Below are positions 1 through 8,663 of a DNA stretch of 64,000 nt, one piece after another. The notes beneath the pieces were generated by a model that was not told the origin of the DNA, did no database searches, and saw nothing but the letters and a program-made list of their open reading frames with translations. Origin of the DNA: CAZMVY01 sp964617875 (GTDB lineage Bacteria; Planctomycetota; Phycisphaerae; UBA1845; PWPN01); NCBI GenBank assembly GCA_964617875.1, contig CAZUAI010000025.1, forward strand, positions 1-64,000, read 5' to 3'. The stretch's first letter is position 1. Every line of letters begins with the position of its first letter. Both the position numbers and the translations under genes were made by a program.

Positions 1-507
1 GAACCCTACGATCCGCCGCGTAAGCCTGTCGAAATATGCAACGCTGGGGTGTACTACTGCTTCGATGCATCGGGCCGGGATGTTGAGGCCGTCGTGGCCG
101 AAGTGACCAACACACCCTGGTTGGAGCGGCACTGGTACGTGTTGTGGGAGGGCAATCGCGCCGGGCGGCCCGGTCAACTCCGGTTCCGTCATCCCAAGGC
201 TTTTCACGTGTCGCCGTTTCTGGAAATGGACCTGGAGTACGATTGGCGCCTGAACCGGCCGGGCCAACGCATCAGCGTCTGCATCGACACCCGCCGAGCG
301 GAGCAGCGCCTGTTTGACGTGACCATGGTGCTCACGCGGCGGGAGTTGCGTCGCCGGTCGATGGTCGGCGTACTGCTGCGTCACCCGTGGATGACGCTGC
401 GCGTAAGCCAGGCCATCTACTGGCAGGCGGCGCGGCTTTGGTGGGGGAAATGCCCGTTCTTTGCCCATCCCAAGCACCGCGCCGGATTGAAGGGCAACAG
501 ACCATGA
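1..507 (+). CDS. DUF1365 family protein, 5' end cut by window edge
   Basis: The frame is open from the first base and ends at 507, so the true start lies upstream of the window. The visible 168 residues match the C-terminal two thirds of DUF1365, with YYCFD near the left edge, VSPF and EMDLEYDW in the middle, and a conserved PWMTL / IYWQA tail. The function is unknown; the family usually sits beside cyclopropane-fatty-acid synthase in light or singlet-oxygen stress loci. Its stop overlaps the start of the next gene (ATGA at 504-507), which implies translational coupling. The first 15 or so residues align poorly with my memory of the family, so a frameshift near the edge cannot be excluded. 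Confidence 0.8.
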   Translation, partial: EPYDPPRKPVEICNAGVYYCFDASGRDVEAVVAEVTNTPWLERHWYVLWEGNRAGRPGQLRFRHPKAFHVSPFLEMDLEYDWRLNRPGQRISVCIDTRRAEQRLFDVTMVLTRRELRRRSMVGVLLRHPWMTLRVSQAIYWQAARLWWGKCPFFAHPKHRAGLKGNRP

Positions 508-1781
508 GCCACACCGCCGTCGACGCTCAAGGAGAAGCAGTGCCGCCCGGGAGATTGTGCAGCGGGATCCTTCGCCGCATGGTGTGGCGGCGGCTGGACA
601 ACCTCGCGGCCGGTCGGATCGTAGTCGAGGATGACGGCCGTCGCCGCGCCTTTGGCTCGTCCGGCAACGACGGCCTCACGGCCACGGTTCGGGTCCGCGA
701 TGCCCGCTTCTACCGGCATCTGGTTTTCGGCGGCAGTCTGGGGGCTGCCGAGGCGTACATCCGCGGCGATTGGGACTGCGACGATCTGGTGGGCCTGGTG
801 CGGATCTTCTGCCGTAATGCCGACGTGGCTTCGAACCTGGAGCGCGGCCCGGCGCGGCTGCTCAGCCCGTTGCAGACGGTCGCCCATCGCCTGAAACGCA
901 ACACCAGGTCAGGAAGCCGCCGGAACATCATCGCCCATTATGACCTGGGCAACGAATTCTTCTCCCTCTTTCTCGATGAGACAATGGCCTATTCCTGCGC
1001 GATCTTCCCGCGGGCCGACAGCACGCTCCATGAGGCATCCGTGGCCAAGTTCGATCGCATCTGCCGAAAGCTGGAGTTGACGGCGGACGACCACGTGCTG
1101 GAGATCGGCTCGGGCTGGGGCGGATTCGCGATCCACGCAGCACAGCAGTACGGCTGCCGTGTCACCACCACCACGATTTCCCCGCGACAATACGAGTACG
1201 CGCGCAGGCAGGTCGAAGCCCTGGACCTGGCCGAGAGGGTCACGGTGCTGTGCGAGGACTATCGTTCGCTCACCGGGACCTACGACAAGCTCGTCTCGAT
1301 CGAGATGATCGAGGCCGTGGGACATGAGTACCTTGACACGTACTTCCGCGTCTGCTCCGATCGCCTGAAACCCGACGGCACGATGCTTCTGCAGGCCATC
1401 GTCATCCCCGACCAGCGATATGATCGTTACCGGCGGTCGGCGGACTTCATTCAAAGGTACATCTTCCCGGGCGGCTGCCTTCCTTCGATCGGGGCGATCT
1501 GCCGGTCGCTGGGCCGCGTCACCGATCTTCGCCTCTTCCATCTGGAAGATATCACGCCGCACTACGCGGAAACACTCGCGGAATGGCGGCGGCGATTCAC
1601 GGCAAACCGCCAGCGGATCGCCGAACTGGGCTTCTCCGAGGAGTTCCGGCGGACGTGGGAGTACTACTTCTGCTACTGCGAAGGCGGGTTTCGCGAGCGG
1701 GCGATCGGCGATGTGCAGATCCTGTTGACCAAGCCGGAATGCCGGCGATCGACGCCCGCTGCTCCGCTCCGTGACGCGTGA
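504..1781 (+). CDS. cfa: Cyclopropane-fatty-acyl-phospholipid synthase
   Basis: A 425-residue SAM-dependent enzyme predicted to methylenate or methylate the double bond of unsaturated acyl chains in membrane phospholipids. The SAM-binding glycine motif is EIGSGWGGFA around residue 195, followed by the TTTISPRQ strand and the IEMIEAVGHEY active-site segment typical of CFA synthases. The C-terminal part (ADFIQRYIFPGG, EDITPHYAETL, YYFCYCEGGF) also follows the family pattern, so the enzyme looks complete. I chose the ATG at 504 because it overlaps the stop of the DUF1365 gene; an in-frame extension to 387 would lie inside that gene. DUF1365-CFA is a recurrent pair. An exact product (cyclopropane versus mid-chain methyl) cannot be read from sequence. 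Confidence 0.93.
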   Translation: MSHTAVDAQGEAVPPGRLCSGILRRMVWRRLDNLAAGRIVVEDDGRRRAFGSSGNDGLTATVRVRDARFYRHLVFGGSLGAAEAYIRGDWDCDDLVGLVRIFCRNADVASNLERGPARLLSPLQTVAHRLKRNTRSGSRRNIIAHYDLGNEFFSLFLDETMAYSCAIFPRADSTLHEASVAKFDRICRKLELTADDHVLEIGSGWGGFAIHAAQQYGCRVTTTTISPRQYEYARRQVEALDLAERVTVLCEDYRSLTGTYDKLVSIEMIEAVGHEYLDTYFRVCSDRLKPDGTMLLQAIVIPDQRYDRYRRSADFIQRYIFPGGCLPSIGAICRSLGRVTDLRLFHLEDITPHYAETLAEWRRRFTANRQRIAELGFSEEFRRTWEYYFCYCEGGFRERAIGDVQILLTKPECRRSTPAAPLRDA

Positions 1782-1797
1782 GGCCGGCCTGCCGCGT

Positions 1798-2202
1798 TCA
1801 ACGCAGCCAACGTCCCGCGAAGTATGCGATGCAACTCACCGACGCGGAAAGGACGGCGCCCCACGCCAGGTCCACGACCGTGACGATCCACGGCCAGTTT
1901 CGGACGGTCGCCAGATTGGTCAGGTCGTAGGTGGCGTACGTGACCAGGCCGAAGAAGGCGCCCAGCAGCAGGGCCCTGCGCGGCGAGCCGGCCTGGATGC
2001 CCGGCGCGGCCGCGAACACGAGCAGGCCGGCTACGAAAAGCAGGTAGAAGACGAAGGCTGCCCACCAGTTGGGCCGGTCGCTCAGCAGGAAACCCAGGTG
2101 CTTGCCGTAGAATCCGCGGGCCACGAACGCCAACCAGACGAAGTCGATCGCCAGGAAACCGGCAAACGCACATGCGTACAGCTTGAGGTAGTAGAGAATC
2201 AT
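1798..2202 (-). CDS. DUF2177 family integral membrane protein
   Basis: A 134-residue protein with about four hydrophobic segments. It starts with a short tyrosine-rich helix and carries the DFVWLAFVARGFYGKHLG and YDLTNLATVRNWP motifs that define DUF2177. No catalytic role is known for the family. It is the last gene of a leftward operon and lies 30 bp after the methyltransferase. It converges on the CFA synthase with only 16 bp between the stops, so no separate terminator is visible. Members of DUF2177 recur beside CFA-like synthases and DUF1295 proteins, which suggests a role in membrane-lipid modification (inference). Confidence 0.82.
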   Translation of the reverse strand: MILYYLKLYACAFAGFLAIDFVWLAFVARGFYGKHLGFLLSDRPNWWAAFVFYLLFVAGLLVFAAAPGIQAGSPRRALLLGAFFGLVTYATYDLTNLATVRNWPWIVTVVDLAWGAVLSASVSCIAYFAGRWLR

Positions 2203-2232
2203 GGGTATTGCCTTGCAACGCGCAGCAACGGA

Positions 2233-3282
2233 TCAGGACCGACCGGCATCCTCCGCTCGTTTGCAGAACCGGTAGTGGGAGACGAACCACTCGCTTCCGC
2301 CATGGTAGGCGAAAAGCTCCGCACAGGCCATGAAGAACATGCGCCAGCGCTGCAATTGACGAGCGCCCTCCCTGGAGCCGAGTGCGGCCTTGAACAGGTC
2401 GAGCAGATCCGTCCGCTGCCGGTCGCATCGGACGAGGCAGGCCTCCAGCGTCCGGGCATAGTGAGTTCCCGAGATCCGCCATCGGTCCTCCAGCACCAGG
2501 TCGCGCTGAAAGTGCAGAAGCAAGTCGTCGGACGGCATGATGCCGCCGGTGAAGAAGTGTCGTCCCATCCAGTTCGAAGCCCCTTCGGTCTCAAACGGAT
2601 AGGCGAACCGGGCGTGGCAGAAGATATGCACCATCAGCTTGCCGCCCGGCGTCAGCCAGCCGGCGATGCGCCGCAGCAACTCCTCGTGGTTGCGGACATG
2701 CTCGAACATCTCCACGGACACCACCCGGTCGAAACGCCGCTCGGTCGCGAAGTCGGCCACGTTTGCCGTAACCACCTCGACACCGCCGAGGCCCGGCTCA
2801 CGGCAACGCGACTCGATGAACGCGCGCTGGGTCCGCGAGTTCGAAACCGCCAGGACCCGGCACCGCGGGAACTGCCGGGCGATCCACAGACACAGCGAGC
2901 CCCATCCGCAGCCGAGTTCCAGGACGTTCATGCCGTCCTCGATCTGTGCCCGCCGGCAGAACAGGTCGAGCATCGCGTCTTCGGCTTCCGGCAACGTCGT
3001 GTCCGGGCGGGGCCACAGGCAGGCGCTGTACTTCAGCCGGGGACCGAGAACCCGTTGGAAGAACTCGGCCGGCACCTCGTAGTGCTGCACGTTGGCCGCA
3101 TCCGTGGCAACGGCGATTGGGCTGCGGCGCAGCTCCGCCACAAACTGCCGAAGAGGCTCGCCCGGCGAACGGAACTCCTTCAGCGATTCTTCGCGAAGAC
3201 GCGTGGCAAGCAGCCGGCGGATTCCCATGCGGATCAGCCGGTCGGGCAGAATCGCGCGTTCAGCCAGATCGATGAGGTCCAT
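2233..3282 (-). CDS. CFA-family / coclaurine N-methyltransferase-like SAM methyltransferase
   Basis: A 349-residue class I methyltransferase with the SAM site VLELGCGWGSLCLW near residue 133 and the EMFEHVRNHEELL segment downstream. The HFFTGGIMPSDDLL and SGTHYARTLEAC motifs are those of the coclaurine N-methyltransferase-like branch of the CFA family rather than classical CFA synthase, so it is probably functionally distinct from the enzyme at 504-1781. The ATG at 3282 shares one base with the stop of the upstream DUF1295 gene (TGATG), which fixes the start and argues for coupling. Its substrate is unknown; the operon suggests a lipid. Confidence 0.85.
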   Translation of the reverse strand: MDLIDLAERAILPDRLIRMGIRRLLATRLREESLKEFRSPGEPLRQFVAELRRSPIAVATDAANVQHYEVPAEFFQRVLGPRLKYSACLWPRPDTTLPEAEDAMLDLFCRRAQIEDGMNVLELGCGWGSLCLWIARQFPRCRVLAVSNSRTQRAFIESRCREPGLGGVEVVTANVADFATERRFDRVVSVEMFEHVRNHEELLRRIAGWLTPGGKLMVHIFCHARFAYPFETEGASNWMGRHFFTGGIMPSDDLLLHFQRDLVLEDRWRISGTHYARTLEACLVRCDRQRTDLLDLFKAALGSREGARQLQRWRMFFMACAELFAYHGGSEWFVSHYRFCKRAEDAGRS

Positions 3283-4082
3283 CAGGTGTCGCCGCCTTTC
3301 CTCGGGAACCAGGGAATGAAGACACTGGTGGTGCGCTGGTACTCGCGATACTCGTCGCCGCGGCTGGCCAGGGCCTGGGCTTCGGTCGGCGGGATGCCGG
3401 TCACCTTGAAGAGGAAGAACAGCATGACCGCCGGGGCCGGTAGCGTCGCCCACCCATGATCGGCCCCGAAGGCCAGCGCCACATACGACCACCAGTGGAG
3501 CCACTCGAAGAAGTAGTTCGGGTGCCGCGAGTATCGCCACCAGCCGTCACGGCAGGTCTTCCCGCGGTTTTCCGGCCGCCTCCGGAAGCGGGCGAGCTGG
3601 CGGTCGGCCAGGACCGTGTTCCCGACGCTGACGACCCAGATCAACACACCGGCCACATCCCAGACCGTCCATTGCGGCGCGGAGCGGTGAGCGACGATCA
3701 GGATCGGCAGGGCAAAGAACACGTCGAGCAGGGCCTGGGCCTGGAAGAAGAAGAACAGGTTTCGATCTGCTGCCGGCCCCCATCGTTCCCGCAGCGAGCG
3801 GTAGCGGCCCTCTTCGGTGTGTCCAAGAACACGATCCGCCAGGAGGTAGATCGCCAACCGGGCCGACCACGCACCGATGAGCAGGCCGACGAGGATGCGG
3901 CGGTTCAGCCACCCGTCGGCGGTTGCCGCGAAGAGGACACCCAGAACACCAACGCCGGCGGCCCAGCCGACGTCCACGATGCCGGCGTTGCGCGTCCTCC
4001 GTTGGACAAGCCAGAGGACAATCATCATCAACGCAGCGATGAACCACCCCAGCAGCAGTTGCGTGCCGATTGCCGGCGACAC
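3282..4082 (-). CDS. DUF1295 membrane protein, steroid 5-alpha-reductase-like fold
   Basis: A 266-residue integral membrane protein with about seven hydrophobic segments. It carries the DUF1295 signature: NAGIVDVGWAAG in the N-terminal half, then a C-terminal GWWRYSRHPNYFFEWLHWW motif and PPTEAQALASRGDEYREYQ. This RHPNY region is where steroid reductases and isoprenylcysteine methyltransferase relatives bind cofactor and substrate. I chose the GTG at 4082 because GGAG sits 10 bases upstream and because longer frames up to 4223 would run into the radical SAM gene. The family is thought to reduce or modify lipid double bonds. Neighbours are a radical SAM enzyme and a CFA-like methyltransferase. 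Confidence 0.85.
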   Translation of the reverse strand: MSPAIGTQLLLGWFIAALMMIVLWLVQRRTRNAGIVDVGWAAGVGVLGVLFAATADGWLNRRILVGLLIGAWSARLAIYLLADRVLGHTEEGRYRSLRERWGPAADRNLFFFFQAQALLDVFFALPILIVAHRSAPQWTVWDVAGVLIWVVSVGNTVLADRQLARFRRRPENRGKTCRDGWWRYSRHPNYFFEWLHWWSYVALAFGADHGWATLPAPAVMLFFLFKVTGIPPTEAQALASRGDEYREYQRTTSVFIPWFPRKGGDT

Positions 4083-4116
4083 GATGATGAATCTCCGTCC
4101 CCCGCGGCCGCCCCGC

Positions 4117-5991
4117 TCAGCGTTCAGAGTCGCTCGCGCGGCCCGTGACCGCCGCCGTATGCCGCGGATTTCCGACCGGTTGCGCCCGGAGAGGCCCCGG
4201 AAGGAGTTCCGGCGAACGCTCATCGGCGCTCGCCGACGGACAGGCGGCCCGCGGAATCACATACGAACACCGCAACGCCGTGCGGTACTCACCCGGGTCG
4301 GCGGCCTCGTTGATCTCATAGAACGTGGGCGGCTCGTAGGTCCACCCGGCGGCAAGCCGCCGCTCTTCCCGGCGGATCTTCCATGCAACGTAGGGACCTC
4401 CCAGCAACGCCGACCATCGCGACCGCCATCCAAACTCGCGGTTGACGTCCCGCAGGAGTCGCGTCATCCGGGCGTGCATGGCCCTGTTGCTCCGATAGTA
4501 GCTTCTCGTCCCGGCGATGACGGCGGAAAAGGTGGTCGCCATCCGGTCTGCCTCCAGCGCGAAACGCCGCCGGATCCGCCGATCCGGGTGGTTCTTGTAG
4601 CGTTGCCAGCCGCGAAGGGTCGTCCGCAGCACCCGCAGCATGCTCGGGCCGTTGACCTCAAAGTCGCGACGAAACGCCTGCAGCAGCAGTTCCGATTCCA
4701 TCCCCGCGGGGATATGGGCATGGCGGTAGTTGAACCGGAACTGCCCGTGCGTATCGGGTGTCGGGCATTCCGCCTCATCGAGCAGGCGGCCCTGCGACGC
4801 AACCTCGGCGTGCAGCGGCGTGCCGGGCAGAGGCATGTAGAGCATGAACTGGTGAAAATCGGCGTCGTGCCGGACCGCGTACTCGATCACGTCGCCGATG
4901 TTGTCGGGGGTGTGGTTCTCCAGGCCGATGATGGTCGAGCCGAGCACGCGGATTCCGTGCGATTGCAGCCGCCGAACCAGGTCGAAGGTGTCGATCCCGT
5001 GGAGCTTGGCATACCGGCTGTTCTCCCCCTCGATGCCCATCCAGACCCAGGAGATGCCAAGGCCGACGAGCTGATCCATGGAATAGGAACCGATGACACC
5101 GGCCGAACTGAAGACATAGAGGATCCAGGACTTGTCGTGCCGCTCCATCAGGTCCAGCAACCGCAGGGCCCGCGGCCGGTGGAACAGGAAGTTCTCGTCC
5201 ATGACGAAGAAGGATTGCGTGCCCCGCAACTGCTCGATCCGGCACATGATGTCGAACAGCTCGTCGCCGGTCCGGTAGAAATCCACGAACTTTCCCTTGC
5301 CCCCGAACATCGCCGAGGTGGCGCAAAAATTGCACCCGACGGGGCAACCGACTGACGGGATCAGTGTGGCGGCGACGTCGGCCGGCTTCTCCCCGACGGC
5401 AATCCCGAAACAACGGGTTCCGATCCGGGTGGGAATCACGGGGTGGCGAATCGGTCGATTCGGGTCTTCGCCCAGAAACCGTCGAAACCACCGGACCCCT
5501 TCGCCGCGGACGACCCAGTCCGCATCGATCCGGCTTTCCAGATCGGCAATCTTGGCGATGTGCCCGCCGACGACAATCACGGCAGCGGGCTGATGCTGCC
5601 GGATCAGCTCGCACATGCGCCGCACCTTCAGCAGGTTGGTCGTGATGCTGCTGATACCAATGATGTCGTAGCGGTGGTCGCGGATCTCCTGCACGAAGCG
5701 ATCCAGCGTCGGGAAGTCGAGCAGCGCGCAGGGAGCGGAGATATTGGCCTGAATGAGCATCAGGCCCCAGGACCGGTGGAACATCCGCAGCGAGAACGGC
5801 CCCTCGACGCGCGTCACCTGGTTGTGGCACAGCTCCATCGGGTTGATCGCCCGGCTGCCGTATTCGTCGTTTCGGGCGTAGGGGCCGAAGACGCCGGTCA
5901 ACAGCACTCTGGACGCGGTGCCGAGCGGATGCACGTTGACGAGCCGCGAGGCAGAATGGTGTAAAACGCCGCGGCCGTCGAGGGATTCCAT
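4117..5991 (-). CDS. B12-binding domain radical SAM protein
   Basis: A 624-residue enzyme. Residues of roughly 80-190 form a cobalamin-binding-like domain (DIIGISSITTNLLKV, AVIVVGGHIAKI). A radical SAM core follows with the cluster motif GCPVGCNFCA (CxxxCxxC) near residue 220, then DENFLFHRPRALRLL and GSTIIGLENHTPDNI, typical of the B12-dependent class. A long arginine-rich C-terminal region (about 170 residues) may bind membrane or partner proteins. The gene heads a leftward operon with DUF1295, a CFA-like methyltransferase and DUF2177. B12-radical SAM enzymes commonly methylate unactivated carbons or couple C-C bonds, so mid-chain acyl modification is a plausible but unproven role. Confidence 0.88.
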   Translation of the reverse strand: MESLDGRGVLHHSASRLVNVHPLGTASRVLLTGVFGPYARNDEYGSRAINPMELCHNQVTRVEGPFSLRMFHRSWGLMLIQANISAPCALLDFPTLDRFVQEIRDHRYDIIGISSITTNLLKVRRMCELIRQHQPAAVIVVGGHIAKIADLESRIDADWVVRGEGVRWFRRFLGEDPNRPIRHPVIPTRIGTRCFGIAVGEKPADVAATLIPSVGCPVGCNFCATSAMFGGKGKFVDFYRTGDELFDIMCRIEQLRGTQSFFVMDENFLFHRPRALRLLDLMERHDKSWILYVFSSAGVIGSYSMDQLVGLGISWVWMGIEGENSRYAKLHGIDTFDLVRRLQSHGIRVLGSTIIGLENHTPDNIGDVIEYAVRHDADFHQFMLYMPLPGTPLHAEVASQGRLLDEAECPTPDTHGQFRFNYRHAHIPAGMESELLLQAFRRDFEVNGPSMLRVLRTTLRGWQRYKNHPDRRIRRRFALEADRMATTFSAVIAGTRSYYRSNRAMHARMTRLLRDVNREFGWRSRWSALLGGPYVAWKIRREERRLAAGWTYEPPTFYEINEAADPGEYRTALRCSYVIPRAACPSASADERSPELLPGPLRAQPVGNPRHTAAVTGRASDSER

Positions 5992-6100
5992 GATCGGTCA
6001 CCTGCCCTGCTGCATGTCCGGTCGATCCCCGGTAGGATAGTCGCAGGCGCACTCGGCCGCAACCCGGCGATGCGTCATGGTCTGTTCTTCACGGGCGGCC

Positions 6101-6106
6101 TATACT
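6101..6106 (+). promoter_or_regulatory. Candidate -10 element upstream of doxX
   Basis: TATACT matches five of six bases of the sigma-70 -10 consensus and lies 66 bases before the DoxX start. No good -35 box is present at the expected distance, so the call rests on the -10 alone. Confidence 0.25.
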
Positions 6107-6171
6107 CGGGCAGTCTGGCGATCGTTGCGTTGTCCCGGCGGACTGCTTCCGCGAAGGACCTGGAGCCAATC

Positions 6172-6630
6172 ATGAGCTATCAGCATACCTGCGAACCGGG
6201 CGGAGCGGGGCAGTGGGCGTCGCTTGTGCTGCGCCTGGCGGTGGGGTCGTTGTTTTTCGCAGCGGCGGTGCGGAAGCTCCAGGGGGGCGCCGAGACGATC
6301 CAGAAGACCGTCCGCTTCTTCCAGACGACGTTTGAGAACACATGGCTGCCGGCCGGGCTGGTGAACCTCCATGCGTACGCCACGCCCTTTGTCGAGGCGC
6401 TGATCGTGCTCTGGCTGATCAGCGGCTTTCGCCTTACGGCGGCGTGGGTGTTCACGGCCCTGTTCACGACATCACTGGCGTTCGGCATGTCGGTGGCGGG
6501 CAAGTTCGACACGGCGGCGGACAACTACACCTATGTCCTGATCTGCTGCGCGGGCCTGCTGGTCAGCCGCTACGACCGCTGGCGGTTGGATGCCCTGTGG
6601 AGTCGGTCGCCGGGACCACGACCGCAATGA
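6172..6630 (+). CDS. DoxX family membrane protein
   Basis: A 152-residue protein with four predicted membrane helices. It shows the DoxX features LVLRLAVGSLFFAAAVRKL at the N-terminus and the YATPFVEALIVLWLISG segment in the second helix. DoxX proteins are small membrane partners in quinone or thiosulfate redox and oxidative-stress functions. I placed the start at 6172 because GGAG lies seven bases upstream; the frame itself continues upstream to 6070. It is divergent from the radical SAM operon and 164 bp ahead of tspO, with a GC-rich hairpin in that gap. The substrate is not predictable. Confidence 0.8.
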   Translation: MSYQHTCEPGGAGQWASLVLRLAVGSLFFAAAVRKLQGGAETIQKTVRFFQTTFENTWLPAGLVNLHAYATPFVEALIVLWLISGFRLTAAWVFTALFTTSLAFGMSVAGKFDTAADNYTYVLICCAGLLVSRYDRWRLDALWSRSPGPRPQ

Positions 6631-6685
6631 CGGTGCCGAAGGCCCTGCGGGGACCGCCACCGTGAACGGCGATCCGCGGCTCCAG

Positions 6686-6701
6686 CCTGCCGGGCGGCAG
6701 G
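6686..6701. other. Perfect GC-rich hairpin between doxX and tspO
   Basis: CCTGCC and GGCAGG pair perfectly around a GGGC loop. There is no T-run after it, so it could be a weak transcription barrier or an operator; I would not call it an intrinsic terminator. Confidence 0.3.
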
Positions 6702-6794
6702 TCAGGCGGGAGAGACGATGCCCGTCCCCGAGAACGTTTCGAGCGCCGCAGACGTGATTCCAGGCGCCATCGCATGGCCGCCCGGGTACCGCAC

Positions 6795-7277
6795 ATGAGA
6801 GTCATCCTCTATCAAGGCGCTGTCCTCGTCCTCTGCATCGCGGTCTGCTTCGCCGCAGCGGCGATCGGCGCGGCGTTCACGAACCCGAACGTGCCGGGCT
6901 GGTACGCAAACCTCGACAAGCCGGCATGGACCCCCCCGAACCGGGTGTTCGGGCCGGTCTGGTCGTTCCTGTACCTCCTGATGGGCATCAGCGCCTGGCA
7001 GGTGTGGCGCCGGACCGGGCTCCGCGCGGCCGCTGTGCCGCTCGCCCTGTTCGGCATCCAGCTTCTCCTCAACGCGGCGTGGTCGGGGCTGTTCTTCGGT
7101 TTGCGAAGTCCCGGGGCCGCGCTGATCGATATCCTTCTGTTGTGGTGCGCGATCCTGGCGACGATGGTCGCATTCCGGCGGCGATCCGCGCTCGCGGGAT
7201 GGCTGATGCTCCCGTACCTCGCGTGGGTGAGTTTCGCCGTGGCGCTCAATGTGGCGATCTGGAACCTGAATCGGTGA
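6795..7277 (+). CDS. tspO: TspO/MBR family tryptophan-rich sensory protein
   Basis: A 160-residue membrane protein with five predicted helices and the full set of TspO signatures: WYANLDKPAWTPPN, VFGPVWSFLYLLMGISAW, LLLNAAWSGLFFGL and LPYLAWVSFAVALNVAIW. TspO binds porphyrins and sterols and helps cells respond to light and singlet oxygen produced by free tetrapyrroles. The ATG at 6795 gives the usual family length; an in-frame ATG at 6774 would add seven residues. The position among photolyase, CFA and peroxiredoxin genes fits a photo-oxidative stress role. Confidence 0.93.
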   Translation: MRVILYQGAVLVLCIAVCFAAAAIGAAFTNPNVPGWYANLDKPAWTPPNRVFGPVWSFLYLLMGISAWQVWRRTGLRAAAVPLALFGIQLLLNAAWSGLFFGLRSPGAALIDILLLWCAILATMVAFRRRSALAGWLMLPYLAWVSFAVALNVAIWNLNR

Positions 7278-7320
7278 CGCCGCACCTGCGCATTCGATGT
7301 CCGGCCTGTAATGGTGCCGC

Positions 7321-8580
7321 ATGAGCATGCAACGACGCCCGAACCGAACAACGAGGAGTTCGCCGCTTCCGGGAATCATGGCGCTGACCACCGCCTGCCT
7401 GCTGTCCCCCTGCCTGGGACATGCGCAGGAGAAAGTCACCACAAGACGGATCGCCAAGGTATTCGGACAGGCCCACGAGTGGGACCGGCGGGCGGGCATT
7501 CGCGTGGTCAACAACGGTCCGGGACGTATTGTCGGCACCGACCTGGGGGCCATGACCCTCTATCAGGGCAAGCTGTGGTTCAACCTGGGGGACACACATA
7601 TCGAAGGCGAGGGGCTGGACCCCGGCAAGGAGATGAATTTCCTGGTGGCCTGCTCCTCGCAGAAATCCGGGTTTGCCGACGGAATCCGCATCGATGGGTT
7701 TCTCAACTCCACGGACAGGCCAAGGACGGCCCTGGCCCCCAGGCCCGCCTACCCGATCCCCAATGCCATGTTTACCGTCAGGGAACGCGGGCGTGAACAC
7801 ATGTTCGCCCACTACATGGAAGTCGCGGAGGTGGAGGGGCACGATCATCACATCTTCGTTTCCCGCATCGCCCGATACGAGGATAAGCCCGGAATCTTCA
7901 GGCCCTATAAACCAGAGGTCTACCGATGGACCGGAGCGGGCGCACCCGAAGCGCACTTTCACTTCGGGATGGCTTCGTTCCGGGTCGATGTCCGCGACGG
8001 CTTCGTCTACATGCTGGGCAGTCCGTCCGGCCGGTTCGGCGGCGTCAAGCTGGCCAGGATTCCTCTGGCGAGCTTCGTCGCCCCCGAAGAAGCCCGACCC
8101 TGGGAGTATTTCGTGGGACGGGCGGGCTGGTCCCCCCCGACCCTCGACGAGCGCATCATCAATCAGGCCGTCTGGCTGATTCCGCCCAAGGATCAGAAAT
8201 GGAGTCTCGCCAGGAACTACGATCGCCTGTCCCGCGACGCGCAGGAACCGCTCATCACCATCGCGGAGTTCTGCCTGGTCTACAACCCCCACCTGGAGCA
8301 TTTTTTGCTGATCACCGGCCGGCCGGCGCCGGCCACGGCGGGCGGCGGCGTCTGGTATTACACCGCGCCAAAGATCACCGGGCCGTGGAGCAGGGAAAAA
8401 CTCCTGATGCCCAACAGCACGGACGGGGGTCTGAAATGGACTTTCTACGGAACGTACACGACGGATGCGCTTCTCCAGGACGGCGGCAGGCTGATGTACT
8501 TCGTGGCCACCACCTGGGAACCCTATGGCGTTTATCTCTACGAGGCAACATTTCTGCGAGGCCCGGCGCCATCGCGGTGA
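7321..8580 (+). CDS. Secreted DUF4185 domain protein
   Basis: A 419-residue protein with an arginine-rich start, a hydrophobic segment and an AQ|EK-type cleavage site near residue 36, so it is probably exported. The rest has the repeated beta-propeller-like texture of DUF4185: GQAHEWDRRAG and GKLWFNLGDTH early, VWYYTAPKITGPW and TDALLQDGGRLMYFVATTWEP late. DUF4185 proteins resemble five-bladed glycosidase folds and are often secreted by polysaccharide-using bacteria, but no activity is established. It stands alone between tspO and the DCC gene, with no obvious partner. Confidence 0.75.
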   Translation: MSMQRRPNRTTRSSPLPGIMALTTACLLSPCLGHAQEKVTTRRIAKVFGQAHEWDRRAGIRVVNNGPGRIVGTDLGAMTLYQGKLWFNLGDTHIEGEGLDPGKEMNFLVACSSQKSGFADGIRIDGFLNSTDRPRTALAPRPAYPIPNAMFTVRERGREHMFAHYMEVAEVEGHDHHIFVSRIARYEDKPGIFRPYKPEVYRWTGAGAPEAHFHFGMASFRVDVRDGFVYMLGSPSGRFGGVKLARIPLASFVAPEEARPWEYFVGRAGWSPPTLDERIINQAVWLIPPKDQKWSLARNYDRLSRDAQEPLITIAEFCLVYNPHLEHFLLITGRPAPATAGGGVWYYTAPKITGPWSREKLLMPNSTDGGLKWTFYGTYTTDALLQDGGRLMYFVATTWEPYGVYLYEATFLRGPAPSR

Positions 8581-8663
8581 GGCCGGCTGACGGCGGTCTG
8601 ATCGTGCTGCTCTGCGAGAAAACGGCGCAGGGGCCGCAGAGACCTGAGCATTGCGGCGGAGGG

